Notes under the pieces: generated by a model
Told to the model about the DNA's origin: nothing
The model's database searches: none
Seen by the model: the letters and a program-made list of their open reading frames with translations, nothing else
Made by a program: the position numbers and the translations under genes
NCBI GenBank assembly: GCA_022796875.1
Contig: JAAWJJ010000010.1
Location: 1 to 64,000 of the forward strand
Length of the DNA: 64,000 nt
DNA from: Eubacterium sp.
GTDB lineage: Bacteria; Bacillota; Clostridia; Lachnospirales; Lachnospiraceae
Reading direction: 5' to 3'
In this document: one piece after another, positions 16,928 to 25,907 of the stretch
Position numbering within the stretch: position 1 is the stretch's first letter
Layout: every line of letters starts with the position of its first letter

Positions 16928-17657
16928 TTTGTTAAAACCAAATGAAAGAATGGACGAGCTCCACCGGAACGGCTACCGGATTATACAAAATCCGCAGAAG
17001 TTCTGCTTTGGCATGGATGCGGTATTATTATCCGGTTTTATAAGAGTAAAAGAACAGGAAACGGTACTGGATCTTGGGACCGGAACGGGTATAATTCCGA
17101 TACTTCTTGAAGCGAAAACAGATGGCGCGCATTTTACCGGGCTGGAGATCCAGCCGGAAAGCGCGGATATGGCGCGGCGCAGCGTAACGCTCAACCATCT
17201 GGAAAATAAGGTGTCGATAGTGACCGGAGATATTAAAGATGCCTCCAATTTGTTTGGGGCATCTTCTTTTGATGTCGTGACGGCAAATCCGCCGTATATG
17301 ATAGACAGCCATGGTATGAGCAGCCCGAGCCAGGCAAAAGCCATCGCGCGCCATGAAATACTATGTACGCTGGACGACGTTTTAGAACAGGCATACCGGC
17401 TGTTAAAGCCGCAGGGGCTTTTTTTTATGGTGCACCGGCCGTTCCGGCTGGCGGAAATTATGAGTAAAATGGTCGCGGCCGGACTGGAGCCGAAACGGAT
17501 GCAGCTTGTGTACCCGTATGTAAATAAAGAGCCAAATATGGTGCTGCTGGAAGGGCTAAAACAGGGGAAATCGCGTTTGGCCGTGGAAAAGCCGCTGATT
17601 GTTTATCAGGCGCCGGGAATATATACGGAAGAAATATATACGATTTACGGGTATTAG
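16920..17657 (+). CDS. tRNA1(Val) (adenine(37)-N6)-methyltransferase family (TrmN6/YabB-like)
   Basis: 245 residues. A class I SAM-dependent methyltransferase: FGMDAVLLSGF at the start, the SAM loop LDLGTGTGIIPILLEAK, and the NPPYM catalytic motif of N6-adenine methyltransferases. In the yaaR-holB cluster this gene is called yabB or trmN6. It starts at TTG with AAGGAG upstream and overlaps the end of ricT. rsmI follows after 11 bp. Confidence 0.9.
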   Translation: MTDLLKPNERMDELHRNGYRIIQNPQKFCFGMDAVLLSGFIRVKEQETVLDLGTGTGIIPILLEAKTDGAHFTGLEIQPESADMARRSVTLNHLENKVSIVTGDIKDASNLFGASSFDVVTANPPYMIDSHGMSSPSQAKAIARHEILCTLDDVLEQAYRLLKPQGLFFMVHRPFRLAEIMSKMVAAGLEPKRMQLVYPYVNKEPNMVLLEGLKQGKSRLAVEKPLIVYQAPGIYTEEIYTIYGY

Positions 17658-17668
17658 GGAGAGTTTTT

Positions 17669-18529
17669 ATGAGCGGAATATTATATTTATGCGCGACGCC
17701 GATCGGGAACCTGGAGGATATGACGTTCCGGGCGATACGGATGTTACGGGAAGCGGATTTGATTGCGGCGGAGGATACCCGCAATTCTATAAAACTGTTA
17801 AATCATTTTGAAATAAAAACCCCGATGACCAGTTACCATGAGTTCAACCGGATCGAGAAAGCGCATCAGCTGGTGAATCAGTTAAAACAGGGCAAAAATA
17901 TCGCGTTGATCACGGATGCCGGGACGCCTGCGATTTCGGATCCGGGGGAAGACCTGGTAAAAATCTGCTACGAAGCGGGAATCCGTGTTGAGATCGTACC
18001 GGGTGCCTGCGCCTGCGTCAGTGCGCTGGCGTTGTCCGCGCTGCCGACAAGGCGTTTTTGTTTTGAAGGGTTTTTGCCGGCGGACAAGGCAAAACGCAAA
18101 CAACTGCTGGAATGTCTGCCGGAAGAAACGAGGACGATTATTTTGTACGAAGCGCCCCATCATTTGAAAAAAACACTCGCACAGTTAAACGAAGCGTTGG
18201 GAAACCGGAAGATCACGTTATGCAAAGAACTGACGAAAAAACATGAAACCGTATTCGCAACGACGCTGGAAGAAGCACTGCAATATTACGAAAAGGAAGA
18301 GCCGCGGGGAGAATATGTACTGGTTATAGAGGGAAAGAGTTTCGAGGAACTGGAGCAGGAGGAAAGGAAAAGCTGGCTGGAACTGGAGGCCAAAGAGCAT
18401 GTAGCCCTGTACGAGAAACAGGGACTTTCGCGCAAGGAAGCCATGAAGCGGGCCGCGAAAGACCGCGGGGTTTCCAGGCGCGAAATATATCAGGAACTGC
18501 TGACAGAATCCAGAGATTTTTGCCAGTAA
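17669..18529 (+). CDS. rsmI: 16S rRNA (cytidine(1402)-2'-O)-methyltransferase
   Basis: 286 residues. Methylates the ribose of C1402 in 16S rRNA. Tetrapyrrole-methylase fold signatures: LYLCATPIGNLEDMTFRAI, AAEDTRNSIKLL, ALITDAGTPAISDPG, and FCFEGFLP. It is the last gene of the holB cluster. Its final 40 bp overlap the convergent DUF885 lipoprotein gene, leaving no room for a separate terminator. Confidence 0.95.
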   Translation: MSGILYLCATPIGNLEDMTFRAIRMLREADLIAAEDTRNSIKLLNHFEIKTPMTSYHEFNRIEKAHQLVNQLKQGKNIALITDAGTPAISDPGEDLVKICYEAGIRVEIVPGACACVSALALSALPTRRFCFEGFLPADKAKRKQLLECLPEETRTIILYEAPHHLKKTLAQLNEALGNRKITLCKELTKKHETVFATTLEEALQYYEKEEPRGEYVLVIEGKSFEELEQEERKSWLELEAKEHVALYEKQGLSRKEAMKRAAKDRGVSRREIYQELLTESRDFCQ

Positions 18530-20391
18530 ACCGGAAAGTGCTTTTTTAACAGCGGAAAAGGCGCCGGACCCATCGTCAACAGCGTATCATGGAAAACGCG
18601 GTTGGAAAATCCGTTTCCGTACCGTTCTTTTGCATATTGGCGCAGAGATTCAATTTCCAGATACCCGACAAAGTATTTTAGATATCCGCCGGCATTTTGC
18701 TCTACCAGTTCGTATAAAGAGGCCAGGGAGGCGTCGTCCGGCACGATACCGTTTGCGTTTAAAAATGCCGCAAGCTGATTCCGATCCCATCCTTCATAAT
18801 GGACGCCAATTTCCATAGATGCGTAGACTCCCAGCAGGAGGATTCTGTTCAATCGGTAGTATTCCGCCAACGAATCATCCAGACCGGCATAATCATAAGA
18901 AAATAGTTCTACATAAGTAGCCCATCCCTCGCTGTAGCCGGGGAAAGACAGAAGCTGGCGCAGATGGCAAACGTCGGAACTTTTTAAAACCGCGTTCTGG
19001 TACAGATGCCCGGGATATCCTTCATGGGCCAGCGTCGTGAACAGTTCCAGATCATCCATTTTACTGGAAGAATTTAAATAGATTACGTTATGTTCCAGGT
19101 CGTCTAACGGCGCGGTCAGGTAAAAGGCCGGCGCCATGCTGTCTTCGAGGGAACTGTCAATATATTCCAGACGGTACGGATAGACCGTATCCAGCCGGAA
19201 GTCTTCCTGCATTTTCTGCGTCAGCACCGTCAGCATGTCTTCCGGAGCAGAAACGGATAAAGAGGGTGACTTCGTTGCTTTTAACGCCAGGTCGGGATGT
19301 TCGGCCAACAAAAGAGAAGCTTTTTGCAAAGCGTCCTGCCGCGACTGCTCCAGCAAAAGCTGCAGTTCCGAGATTGAATAATTCGTCCCGGTTGTATACT
19401 GCATCTGCATTTCATAATACTGCCGTCCGTTTGGCAGAAAACAAAGGCCGCTTTCGCTGCGGCAGCAGGAAGCCAGAGTGGAAAGATGCTCTTTTAACAC
19501 CTGATAAGACGGAAAGAAATAAGTCTGCAAAAGCTTTTCATACCGGGAAATATAGTTGTTTTTTTCGTCGTCTTTCAAATAATCCGCTTCTTCCAGGCGG
19601 CGCGTAAACGTGGTGTACATAAAATGAGAAGCGTCCGCTTCGATAAAGCTGTCGCATTGCGAAAGCACTTTTAAAAAAGCCGTTTTCGACATAAAAAGTC
19701 CCGCAGATGCTTTTTCTTCTTCAAATCGGATGATTTGAGAGATATATTGCGGAAAAGCAGAGATCAGGGAAAAATAATATTCAATATCGTCGGCATCCTG
19801 AAACTGATATTCCGCCAGCAGAACCGGTATTTCCAACTGCATTCCGTTTAAAGGGGACAGGTATTCGTCATACAAAAACAACGGGGCGAGCCGTTTTCGG
19901 GAAACCAGATAAGACTGCAGCGTATCATACGTTAACTGCTGGGAATCAGACAGTTCCTCCCGGGGAAACTGCGCCAGGGCAGTTTCCATATTTTCATAAA
20001 AAGCAAGCAGTCCTCTTGCCGAATTGGTCGGAATATTGCCAAAAGTGGCGTCCGGCTGATTTATTTTGGCTTTTTGGGAAAACAGGTTGTGAAAACCGCT
20101 ATCCTCAAAAGAAGAGGGATCGTTTATCGTATAATGGAACGTTAAAGAATCGCCTGCCACCATGGAGCAAAAGAGTGTATCGGTATAGTTGTCGAATTTT
20201 TTGCCCGTACGGGTGTTTTTGCGGCTGGCACGAGCCGGGCCATCCTGATTTTCACGGATCAGGGTGTTTTTCTCCACAGAAGAAAACTCTGTCTGGAGCG
20301 CAGGTTCGCAACCGGCAAGCAGAAGACTTAAAACAATAGCCCAAAGTAAAAGAAAACGGGCGGCGGCAGTTGGCAGGGAAAAGTGTTTCAT
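18490..20391 (-). CDS. DUF885 family lipoprotein, probable metallopeptidase
   Basis: 633 residues. The signal peptide ends in a lipobox (LLLAGC), so the mature protein is anchored outside the membrane. The DUF885 hallmark TLAHEGYPGHLYQ (HExxxxH-like zinc site) is followed by FPGYSEGWATYVELFSYDY with a likely third ligand Glu, as in carboxypeptidase-like metalloenzymes. The substrate is unknown; a peptide is likely. It is transcribed toward rsmI and overlaps its end by 40 bp. A MarR gene lies upstream on the same strand, with a terminator between them. Confidence 0.88.
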   Translation of the reverse strand: MKHFSLPTAAARFLLLWAIVLSLLLAGCEPALQTEFSSVEKNTLIRENQDGPARASRKNTRTGKKFDNYTDTLFCSMVAGDSLTFHYTINDPSSFEDSGFHNLFSQKAKINQPDATFGNIPTNSARGLLAFYENMETALAQFPREELSDSQQLTYDTLQSYLVSRKRLAPLFLYDEYLSPLNGMQLEIPVLLAEYQFQDADDIEYYFSLISAFPQYISQIIRFEEEKASAGLFMSKTAFLKVLSQCDSFIEADASHFMYTTFTRRLEEADYLKDDEKNNYISRYEKLLQTYFFPSYQVLKEHLSTLASCCRSESGLCFLPNGRQYYEMQMQYTTGTNYSISELQLLLEQSRQDALQKASLLLAEHPDLALKATKSPSLSVSAPEDMLTVLTQKMQEDFRLDTVYPYRLEYIDSSLEDSMAPAFYLTAPLDDLEHNVIYLNSSSKMDDLELFTTLAHEGYPGHLYQNAVLKSSDVCHLRQLLSFPGYSEGWATYVELFSYDYAGLDDSLAEYYRLNRILLLGVYASMEIGVHYEGWDRNQLAAFLNANGIVPDDASLASLYELVEQNAGGYLKYFVGYLEIESLRQYAKERYGNGFSNRVFHDTLLTMGPAPFPLLKKHFPVYWQKSLDSVSSS

Positions 20392-20455
20392 GAAAAATAC
20401 CTTAATTTTACGATTAATTAAAGGTATGCGCCAAATAGGAAATTCATGTGAGAAA

Positions 20456-20508
20456 TAAGAAAAATCCTCTTAAGAAACCAAAAACTGCTTATGATTTTTT
20501 AAGAGGAT
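20456..20508 (-). terminator. Intrinsic terminator of the MarR gene
   Basis: On the minus strand ATCCTCTTAA (complement of 20499-20508) pairs with TTAAGAGGAT (complement of 20464-20473) and is followed by TTTTTCTTATTTC. The first stem arm lies inside the last codons of the MarR gene. Confidence 0.75.
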
Positions 20509-20950
20509 CCGCGGTATAGCCGTAAAAGAACTTTTTCAGGTTTTGCAGGGCGCGGACAAGAATTTCTTTATCCGCTTCGTTAAAACCCGCGACGGTGGCG
20601 TCTATCATGTTTTTATGAAAAAGACAGTGATGTTCGAATGCATGACGGCCCTTTTCTGTCAGGGAAATCAGGACAACACGCCGGTCGCTCTCGCTGCGGC
20701 CCCGGCATACGTAACCTTTTTTAACAAGATTATTGATGGCAATCGTCAATGTGCCGACGGTGACACCGATGGATTTGGCAACCGAGGACATGTTCTGAAA
20801 AGACTGCTTTCCGATGACGTCAATAATGTGCATATCATTATTGGAAATATCTTTAAATTCTTCCGTTATAACGGCTTTTTCTTCAATCCGCATGATCTCA
20901 TTGAAAAGATCGACAAGTATTTCATTTACTGTCAGATAGGTGGTGTCCAT
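20489..20950 (-). CDS. MarR family transcriptional regulator
   Basis: 153 residues. MarR-type winged helix: IDVIGKQSFQNMSSVAKSIGVTVGTLTIAINNLVKKGYVCRGRSESDRRVVLISLTEKGRHAFEHH. The family resembles FabT-like regulators in its short N-terminus (EEKAVITEEFKDISNNDMHIIDVIG), and the ligand is unknown. It does not sit next to fatty-acid genes, so a FabT role is only a guess. The nearest gene on its strand is the DUF885 lipoprotein gene, separated by a terminator. Confidence 0.9.
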   Translation of the reverse strand: MDTTYLTVNEILVDLFNEIMRIEEKAVITEEFKDISNNDMHIIDVIGKQSFQNMSSVAKSIGVTVGTLTIAINNLVKKGYVCRGRSESDRRVVLISLTEKGRHAFEHHCLFHKNMIDATVAGFNEADKEILVRALQNLKKFFYGYTADPLKKS

Positions 20951-21295
20951 GTGGCAGCCGGCCTCCTTTATCTTTATGGATTACGCATAAAAGAATAAAC
21001 GAAATTATCTGGCATAATCCACACTAATTAACAATACGTTTCCGCAGAATAAATTTTCAGTCTGCAAGGCGGCGGAATAAGGCGTAACGGTGGCTACGTC
21101 GATTGACGGCAACGCAGCAGATGGAAATTCAGACAAGCGAAACATACGGTTAATTAATGCGGATTATACTAGTATTATACACAAGACAAAGTGTTCTGGC
21201 AAGAGTAGTTTGAATATCAAAATAATTATATCGATCCGTACGCTACTTTTCGAGGCGTGGGGAAAGATACTGGCCGTTTTGCCGCTTCTTTCGCA
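20951..21295. other. Gene-free spacer with a terminator-like hairpin
   Basis: No supported gene. The only clear structure is GCCGTTTTGC (21273-21282) with GCAAAACGGC (21293-21302), followed by TTTGTT. This could terminate rightward transcription and also forms the outer edge of the palindrome that follows. Confidence 0.6.
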
Positions 21296-21943
21296 AAACG
21301 GCTTTGTTATGAAACTTCTATAAATATGATGATATAAAAAGTGTTATCAGAACTTCCGTTTTGCCGACAGATTTCCAGGCTGTGCTGCCAGAGAGGGAAA
21401 CATTGGAAGAATTTTTATAGTATCCCTTATCCCCGGGAAAATGGGCGAAATGGATTCCCCCGAGTTCACTGTCTGAGGTTTTCCTCAATATTTTGGACGC
21501 ACCTGGGAGGGACATGTTTTTCTTCCTGGACAGCCTTTCTGGTTTTCCTAACAGCGGCGTCAAGCACGTTCGATGAGGGTATGCCCTGCGAAACTCGGGA
21601 CTGCCATAAAAAGTACCAGAATCCGGAATTACTTTGCAATGGCAGTCCCTCAGACAGTCGACCGGCATACCCATTCGTGCTTTTCCTGCCGCTGATAAGG
21701 AAAACGCACAAAAGACTTCCAATGGAAGAAAGAACATTGTCCCGCCGCTGGTGCTCATACGCCTGACGGAAAACCGAGCTTGAATCGGGGGAATCAAATC
21801 ACATCCGCCCATCCCGGGGTTAGGGATACTAAAAATTCTGTAACTGGTTCCCGGCTTTGGCAGCACAGTCGGAAATCGACATAAAAAGAGCTGATAACAC
21901 TTTTTATATCACCATTGTTTAGAAATTATAAATAAAGCCGTTT
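21296..21943. repeat. Long imperfect inverted repeat (palindromic element, about 650 bp)
   Basis: The arms mirror each other over almost the whole length. Outer AAACGGCTTT (21296-21305) matches AAAGCCGTTT (21934-21943). A perfect 20-bp pair is GATATAAAAAGTGTTATCAG (21331-21350) with its complement at 21891-21910. The centre is GGACTGCCAT (21598-21607) with ATGGCAGTCC (21639-21648). Long open frames occur on both strands, but they encode mirror images of the same DNA, resemble no protein I know and lack ribosome sites. It looks like a non-coding fold-back or MITE-like element. Confidence 0.85.
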
Positions 21944-22011
21944 CGTAAGGAAACGATGCAACGGTCAGTGACTTCCCTACCACGTGAAAAGTAAGTGCGT
22001 ACGTTTCGAAA

Positions 22012-23454
22012 TCATTGTTTATGGATTACAGCCTGAACAGCCGTGCTGTTTGCCGGTGCTTCCGTTGTTTCGGCAGGGGAAGACAGGAGGTTTTCTTCTG
22101 TATAGTGCCGCAATTTATAGTAAGGAGAATTTTTGGCGGCGGATGATAAAAGGATAGCGGCGGTAGAGCCTAAATGAGCAAAAACCATTAATCCGATCCG
22201 GCGTACCGCAAACTCCCGCCCAAATATTTTTCCGATCCGGAAAGCGGAAGAAAAATCATAAAATTCCCGTACGGCATGGTAAAATTCCATTTGCAGTTCC
22301 CACGGTGAGAAATGTATCGGCAGGAACGTAACGTTCATCATGTCAAAAACTTCCCAGTTTTCCGTAATCATGCGATGCTGCTGCCGGAACTGTTCAAATA
22401 CCGGAGTATTCGGGTACGGCGTCAAAACGGCGGGCTGGAGCTGATAGGCGTTCATTTCTTTTGCAAAAGACACCGCATTTCGGATATCTTCCTTTGTATC
22501 CGTGTCCAGACCAAGTACAATGCTGGCGATCAGGCGGATTTTATATTTCTGGCAGGCCAGTGCGGCACGCCGGATAGCGGCGATATCCTGGCCTTTGTGG
22601 ATCAAATCCTGGCTTTCCTGATTCAGGGATTCGATTCCGATCAAAACGCGGTTTAAGTGCGCCTGCTGCAGCAGTGACAGCAATTCCTCATCGTCTGCCA
22701 TGTCCGTACGGCCAAAGAAAAAGATTTCTTTAAATATCAGGTTTTCCGCGATCATACGGCGGCAGATCTCTTTTGCCCGTTCTTTGTCAGCCGTAAAATT
22801 GTCGTCTTCAAAATTGATAAACCGAAAACCAAGCCGTTTATAATAACGGATTTCCTCTATCACGCTGTCTACGCTGCGCTGTCGGTACGGATGAAACATC
22901 CGCGATGTCGTGCAGAAAGTGCAGCAGTGCGTACATCCGCGCGTAGACATGATGTTTGCCGTATCGCACGGAGTTTTTAAGATAGAATAATCCGGAAAGC
23001 AGACAGCGTCCAGGTCCTCGACAGGAGAGCCGTTGATCACGGAATCGGTCAGCCGGCCCTCGATGACGTCCAGAATCAGGTTTTCCCCTTCCCCGGTAAT
23101 GACCTGATCGGCATGGCGCAGCGCTTCCTCCGGCATGGCGGTCGCATGGATTCCGCCGATAATCACGCGCGCATGAGAGCGTTCATGTATCATGTCCGCC
23201 AGTTCATAGGCCCGCGGCGCGGTAGAGGTCATGATGGACAGGCAGAAAACATCCGTATCCCGAAGCAGTTTTTTATAATTTACCGATCCGTTTAATTCTT
23301 CATATACTTCAACGGTGTGTCCGGCGTTTTTTAAGATCGTACCAAGGATAAGCGGGCCGGTAATTGCGTTCGGATGCCCGTAAAAACGGCCGCCAAACCG
23401 GTACAGGGGAAATCGTCGCAGTGCTGCGGCTGGGGTAATAAATACAATTTTCAT
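22012..23454 (-). CDS. B12-binding radical SAM protein of unknown product
   Basis: 480 residues. N-terminal cobalamin-binding-like domain (FITPAAALRRFPLYRFGGRFYG, then VFCLSIMTSTAPRAYELADMI and IIGGIHATAMPEEALRHADQVITGEGE). The radical SAM core has a CxxxCxxC cluster in STRGCTHCCTFCTTSR. The substrate is unknown; the family often methylates or rearranges lipids, antibiotics or cofactors. The C-terminal 80 residues are hydrophobic, then low in complexity. The start at 23454 is chosen because the domain begins at MKIVFITP with AGGAA ahead; the frame extends 60 codons upstream without family similarity. Confidence 0.85.
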   Translation of the reverse strand: MKIVFITPAAALRRFPLYRFGGRFYGHPNAITGPLILGTILKNAGHTVEVYEELNGSVNYKKLLRDTDVFCLSIMTSTAPRAYELADMIHERSHARVIIGGIHATAMPEEALRHADQVITGEGENLILDVIEGRLTDSVINGSPVEDLDAVCFPDYSILKTPCDTANIMSTRGCTHCCTFCTTSRMFHPYRQRSVDSVIEEIRYYKRLGFRFINFEDDNFTADKERAKEICRRMIAENLIFKEIFFFGRTDMADDEELLSLLQQAHLNRVLIGIESLNQESQDLIHKGQDIAAIRRAALACQKYKIRLIASIVLGLDTDTKEDIRNAVSFAKEMNAYQLQPAVLTPYPNTPVFEQFRQQHRMITENWEVFDMMNVTFLPIHFSPWELQMEFYHAVREFYDFSSAFRIGKIFGREFAVRRIGLMVFAHLGSTAAILLSSAAKNSPYYKLRHYTEENLLSSPAETTEAPANSTAVQAVIHKQ

Positions 23455-23651
23455 GGGAAATTCCTTTCCTGCTATTTTATAACAGATCCTTATAGAAATT
23501 TTTGTTGTTTTTGGTAGTACCTGTTTGTTGGAAGTATGCGCAAATATTGACGGCTCTATACAATTGCATTTGTGAAAAGAGAAAAGCAGAAAGGAATAAA
23601 TGAAAAAAACACAACATAAAATAGGGGTAAACAAAAAGGTTCTTTGACAAT

Positions 23652-24242
23652 ATGCTGAATTATTTATGGTGTTTTATGATCCTGATCGGTATCGGGTACG
23701 GGGCATTTACCGGACGCCTGCCTGATCTTACAACGGCCGCGCTGGATTCTGCAAAGGAAGCGATCACGCTTGCCATTACAATGCTGGGAGTGATGTCGTT
23801 TTGGACAGGAATGATGAAAATTGCGGAGCACGCAGGAGTGATTAAAAAAATAGAAAAGTTGTTATCGCCGTTTCTGGATTTTCTGTTTCCGGAAATACCT
23901 CGTGAACATAAAGCCAGAGAACTGATTGCGACCAATATTACGGCCAATATTTTTGGACTGGGCTGGGCGGCTACCCCGGCCGGATTAAAAGCTTTTGAAG
24001 AATTGCAGAAATTAAATAAGCATAAGGAGCGCGCTACAGCGGCAATGTGTACGCTGCTTATTGTTAATATTTCCTCGCTGCAGTTGATTCCGATCAATAT
24101 TATTGCCTACAGAAGCCAGTATGGTTCCGCGGATCCGTCGGCAATCGTTGGCCCCGCCATTTTTGCAACGGCAATTTCCACGTTAACGGGTGTATTATTT
24201 GCAAAGGCAGCGGCTATGTATTCCGCGCGGGTCAGAAGATGA
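23652..24242 (+). CDS. spmA: Spore maturation protein A
   Basis: 196 residues. Integral membrane protein of the nucleoside-recognition (Gate) type, needed in Bacillus with SpmB for spore-core dehydration. Seen: MLNYLWCFMILIGIGYGAFTGR, MLGVMSFWTGMMKIAEHAG, and NIFGLGWAATPAGLKAFEEL. The ribosome site is weak. spmB overlaps its stop (ATGA). Confidence 0.93.
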   Translation: MLNYLWCFMILIGIGYGAFTGRLPDLTTAALDSAKEAITLAITMLGVMSFWTGMMKIAEHAGVIKKIEKLLSPFLDFLFPEIPREHKARELIATNITANIFGLGWAATPAGLKAFEELQKLNKHKERATAAMCTLLIVNISSLQLIPINIIAYRSQYGSADPSAIVGPAIFATAISTLTGVLFAKAAAMYSARVRR

Positions 24243-24763
24243 GAGCGCTGATATTTCTATCACAGGCTATTGTACCAATGATTTTGTTTTTGCTGATTCT
24301 GGCGGGCCTGAACAAAAAAATCAACCTGTATGAAGATTTCACCAAAGGAGCAAAGGACGGATTCCGGACAGTCGTCGGAATATTGCCGACATTGATCGGG
24401 CTGATGGTAGCAGTCGGCGTGCTGCGCGCTTCCGGCTTTCTGGAATTTCTTTCCTCTATCGGGACCGGTCTTTTGGAAAAAACCGGATTTCCCACGGAGC
24501 TTTTGCCAATTACGCTGGTAAAATTGTTTTCGTCTTCCGCGGCGACCGGACTTCTGCTGGATCTTTATAAAGAGTACGGGACGGATTCACGAATCGGACT
24601 GATCGTATCCATTATGCTGAGTTCGACAGAAACGGTATTTTATACGTTGTCCGTATATTTTATGTCGATAAAGGTGAAAAAATCAAGATACACTCTGGCC
24701 GGAGCGCTGGCGGCCACATTTGCCGGGATTATAGCCAGCGTATGGATTGGAAACCGGATGTAA
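24239..24763 (+). CDS. spmB: Spore maturation protein B
   Basis: 174 residues. Partner of SpmA with the same membrane-gate fold: YEDFTKGAKDGFRTVVGILPTLIGLMVAVGVLRASG, TELLPITLVKLFSSSAATGLLLDLYKEYG, and SIMLSSTETVFYTLSVYF. The ATG overlaps the spmA stop by 4 bp. The pair supports an endospore-forming host or a close relative of one. Confidence 0.93.
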   Translation: MRALIFLSQAIVPMILFLLILAGLNKKINLYEDFTKGAKDGFRTVVGILPTLIGLMVAVGVLRASGFLEFLSSIGTGLLEKTGFPTELLPITLVKLFSSSAATGLLLDLYKEYGTDSRIGLIVSIMLSSTETVFYTLSVYFMSIKVKKSRYTLAGALAATFAGIIASVWIGNRM

Positions 24764-24803
24764 GCAGGAACGAATATTGTAGAAAACCGGATACAAGTAA
24801 AAT

Positions 24804-24832
24804 TTGACATTTACGGCATAGTGTACTATAAT
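24804..24832 (+). promoter_or_regulatory. Consensus promoter of initiator tRNA
   Basis: TTGACA-N17-TATAAT, a perfect sigma-A consensus, 12 bp ahead of the tRNA. Confidence 0.85.
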
Positions 24833-24843
24833 AATACCATTGA

Positions 24844-24917
24844 CGCGGGGTGGAGCAGTCTGGAAGCTCGTCGGGCTCATAACCCGAAGGTCACAGGTTC
24901 AAATCCTGTCCCCGCAA
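24844..24917 (+). tRNA. Initiator tRNA-fMet (anticodon CAT)
   Basis: 74 nt. Anticodon loop CTCATAA. Two initiator marks are visible: the first base C faces A rather than pairing at the acceptor end (CGCGGGG against CCCCGCA), and the anticodon stem has three G-C pairs next to the loop (TCGGG/CCCGA). CCA is not encoded. Confidence 0.95.
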
Positions 24918-24981
24918 TTTACAAGATCTGATAGTGCGTCAGATCTTATTTTCGTTATACGGGAAATATATGGAGGGGCGT

Positions 24982-25722
24982 ATGGATAAAAAAATCGAGC
25001 AGTTGCAAAAAATGATTACGGAGTCCGATAACATTGTATTTTTCGGGGGAGCGGGCGTGTCGACGGAAAGCGGGATCCCGGATTTTCGGAGCGTAGACGG
25101 TTTGTATAGTCAAAAATACGATTATCCGCCGGAAACGATTTTAAGCCATTCTTTTTACATACAAAATACCGGGGAATTTTATCGTTTTTACAAAGATAAA
25201 ATGCTGGAGCTTTCCGCGAAACCGAATCCGGCGCATTTAAAGCTGGCGGAACTGGAGGCTGCCGGGAAATTAAAAGCCGTAATCACACAGAATATCGACG
25301 GGCTGCATCAGGCAGCCGGCAGTAAAGAAGTACTGGAACTGCACGGAAGCGTTTTGCGCAACTACTGCGTTTCCTGCGGAAAGTTTTATGAGGCGCAGTT
25401 TATTAAGGATGCGGACGGCGTACCGCACTGCACGGAGTGTGGCAGGAAGATCAAACCGGATGTCGTTTTATATGAAGAGGGACTCGACATGGATACGATG
25501 GAGTCCGCGGTAAATTATATCAGCCGCGCCGATATGCTGATTATAGGCGGCACTTCGCTGGTGGTCTATCCGGCGGCCGGATTAATCGACTATTACAGAG
25601 GAAAGAAACTGGTATTAATCAATAAATCAACAACGGCTATGGATTCCCGGGCGAATCTGGTAATCCAGGGCAGTATCGGAGAGGTATTAGGGCAGATAAC
25701 CGTTAACGGAAAGGAAATGTGA
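24982..25722 (+). CDS. cobB: NAD-dependent protein deacylase, Sir2 family
   Basis: 246 residues. Removes acyl groups from lysines while cleaving NAD. Seen: NAD site FFGGAGVSTESGIPDFRS, TQNIDGLHQAAGS, the catalytic His in ELHGSVLRNY, and two zinc cysteine pairs (CVSC and CTEC). The start at 24982 has GGAGGGG about 6 nt ahead. It is followed by DUF951 and the MmcQ-MGMT fusion in a tight operon. Confidence 0.95.
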   Translation: MDKKIEQLQKMITESDNIVFFGGAGVSTESGIPDFRSVDGLYSQKYDYPPETILSHSFYIQNTGEFYRFYKDKMLELSAKPNPAHLKLAELEAAGKLKAVITQNIDGLHQAAGSKEVLELHGSVLRNYCVSCGKFYEAQFIKDADGVPHCTECGRKIKPDVVLYEEGLDMDTMESAVNYISRADMLIIGGTSLVVYPAAGLIDYYRGKKLVLINKSTTAMDSRANLVIQGSIGEVLGQITVNGKEM

Positions 25723-25727
25723 GGACG

Positions 25728-25907
25728 ATGGATATCCGGGTTGGGGACAGGCTGAAGATGAAAAAGAAACATCCCTGCGGAAACAGCGAATGGGAAGTAT
25801 TGCGGATCGGGGCGGATTTTCGGCTGAAATGCTGCGGATGCGGCCATATGATTATGATCGCGCGCCCGAAAGCGGAAAAAAATATAAAAGAGGTAATCCA
25901 CCTATGA
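25728..25907 (+). CDS. DUF951 family small protein
   Basis: 59 residues. Short basic protein with the family pattern DIRVGDRLKMKKKHPCGNSEWEVLRIGADFRLKCCGCGHMIMIAR. The cysteines (HPCG and CCGCG) could bind zinc, and the fold is probably a small beta barrel. Function is unknown. In many Firmicutes it lies near ychF or parB; here it is between a sirtuin and an MmcQ-MGMT protein. A GTG at 25719 is an alternative start. Confidence 0.88.
   Translation: MDIRVGDRLKMKKKHPCGNSEWEVLRIGADFRLKCCGCGHMIMIARPKAEKNIKEVIHL

Noticed and set aside
21318..21866. Long open frame on the minus strand and a matching one on the plus strand (21341-21766) as protein genes
   Set aside because: Both lie inside the long palindrome, mirror one another, have no ribosome site and resemble no protein known to me.
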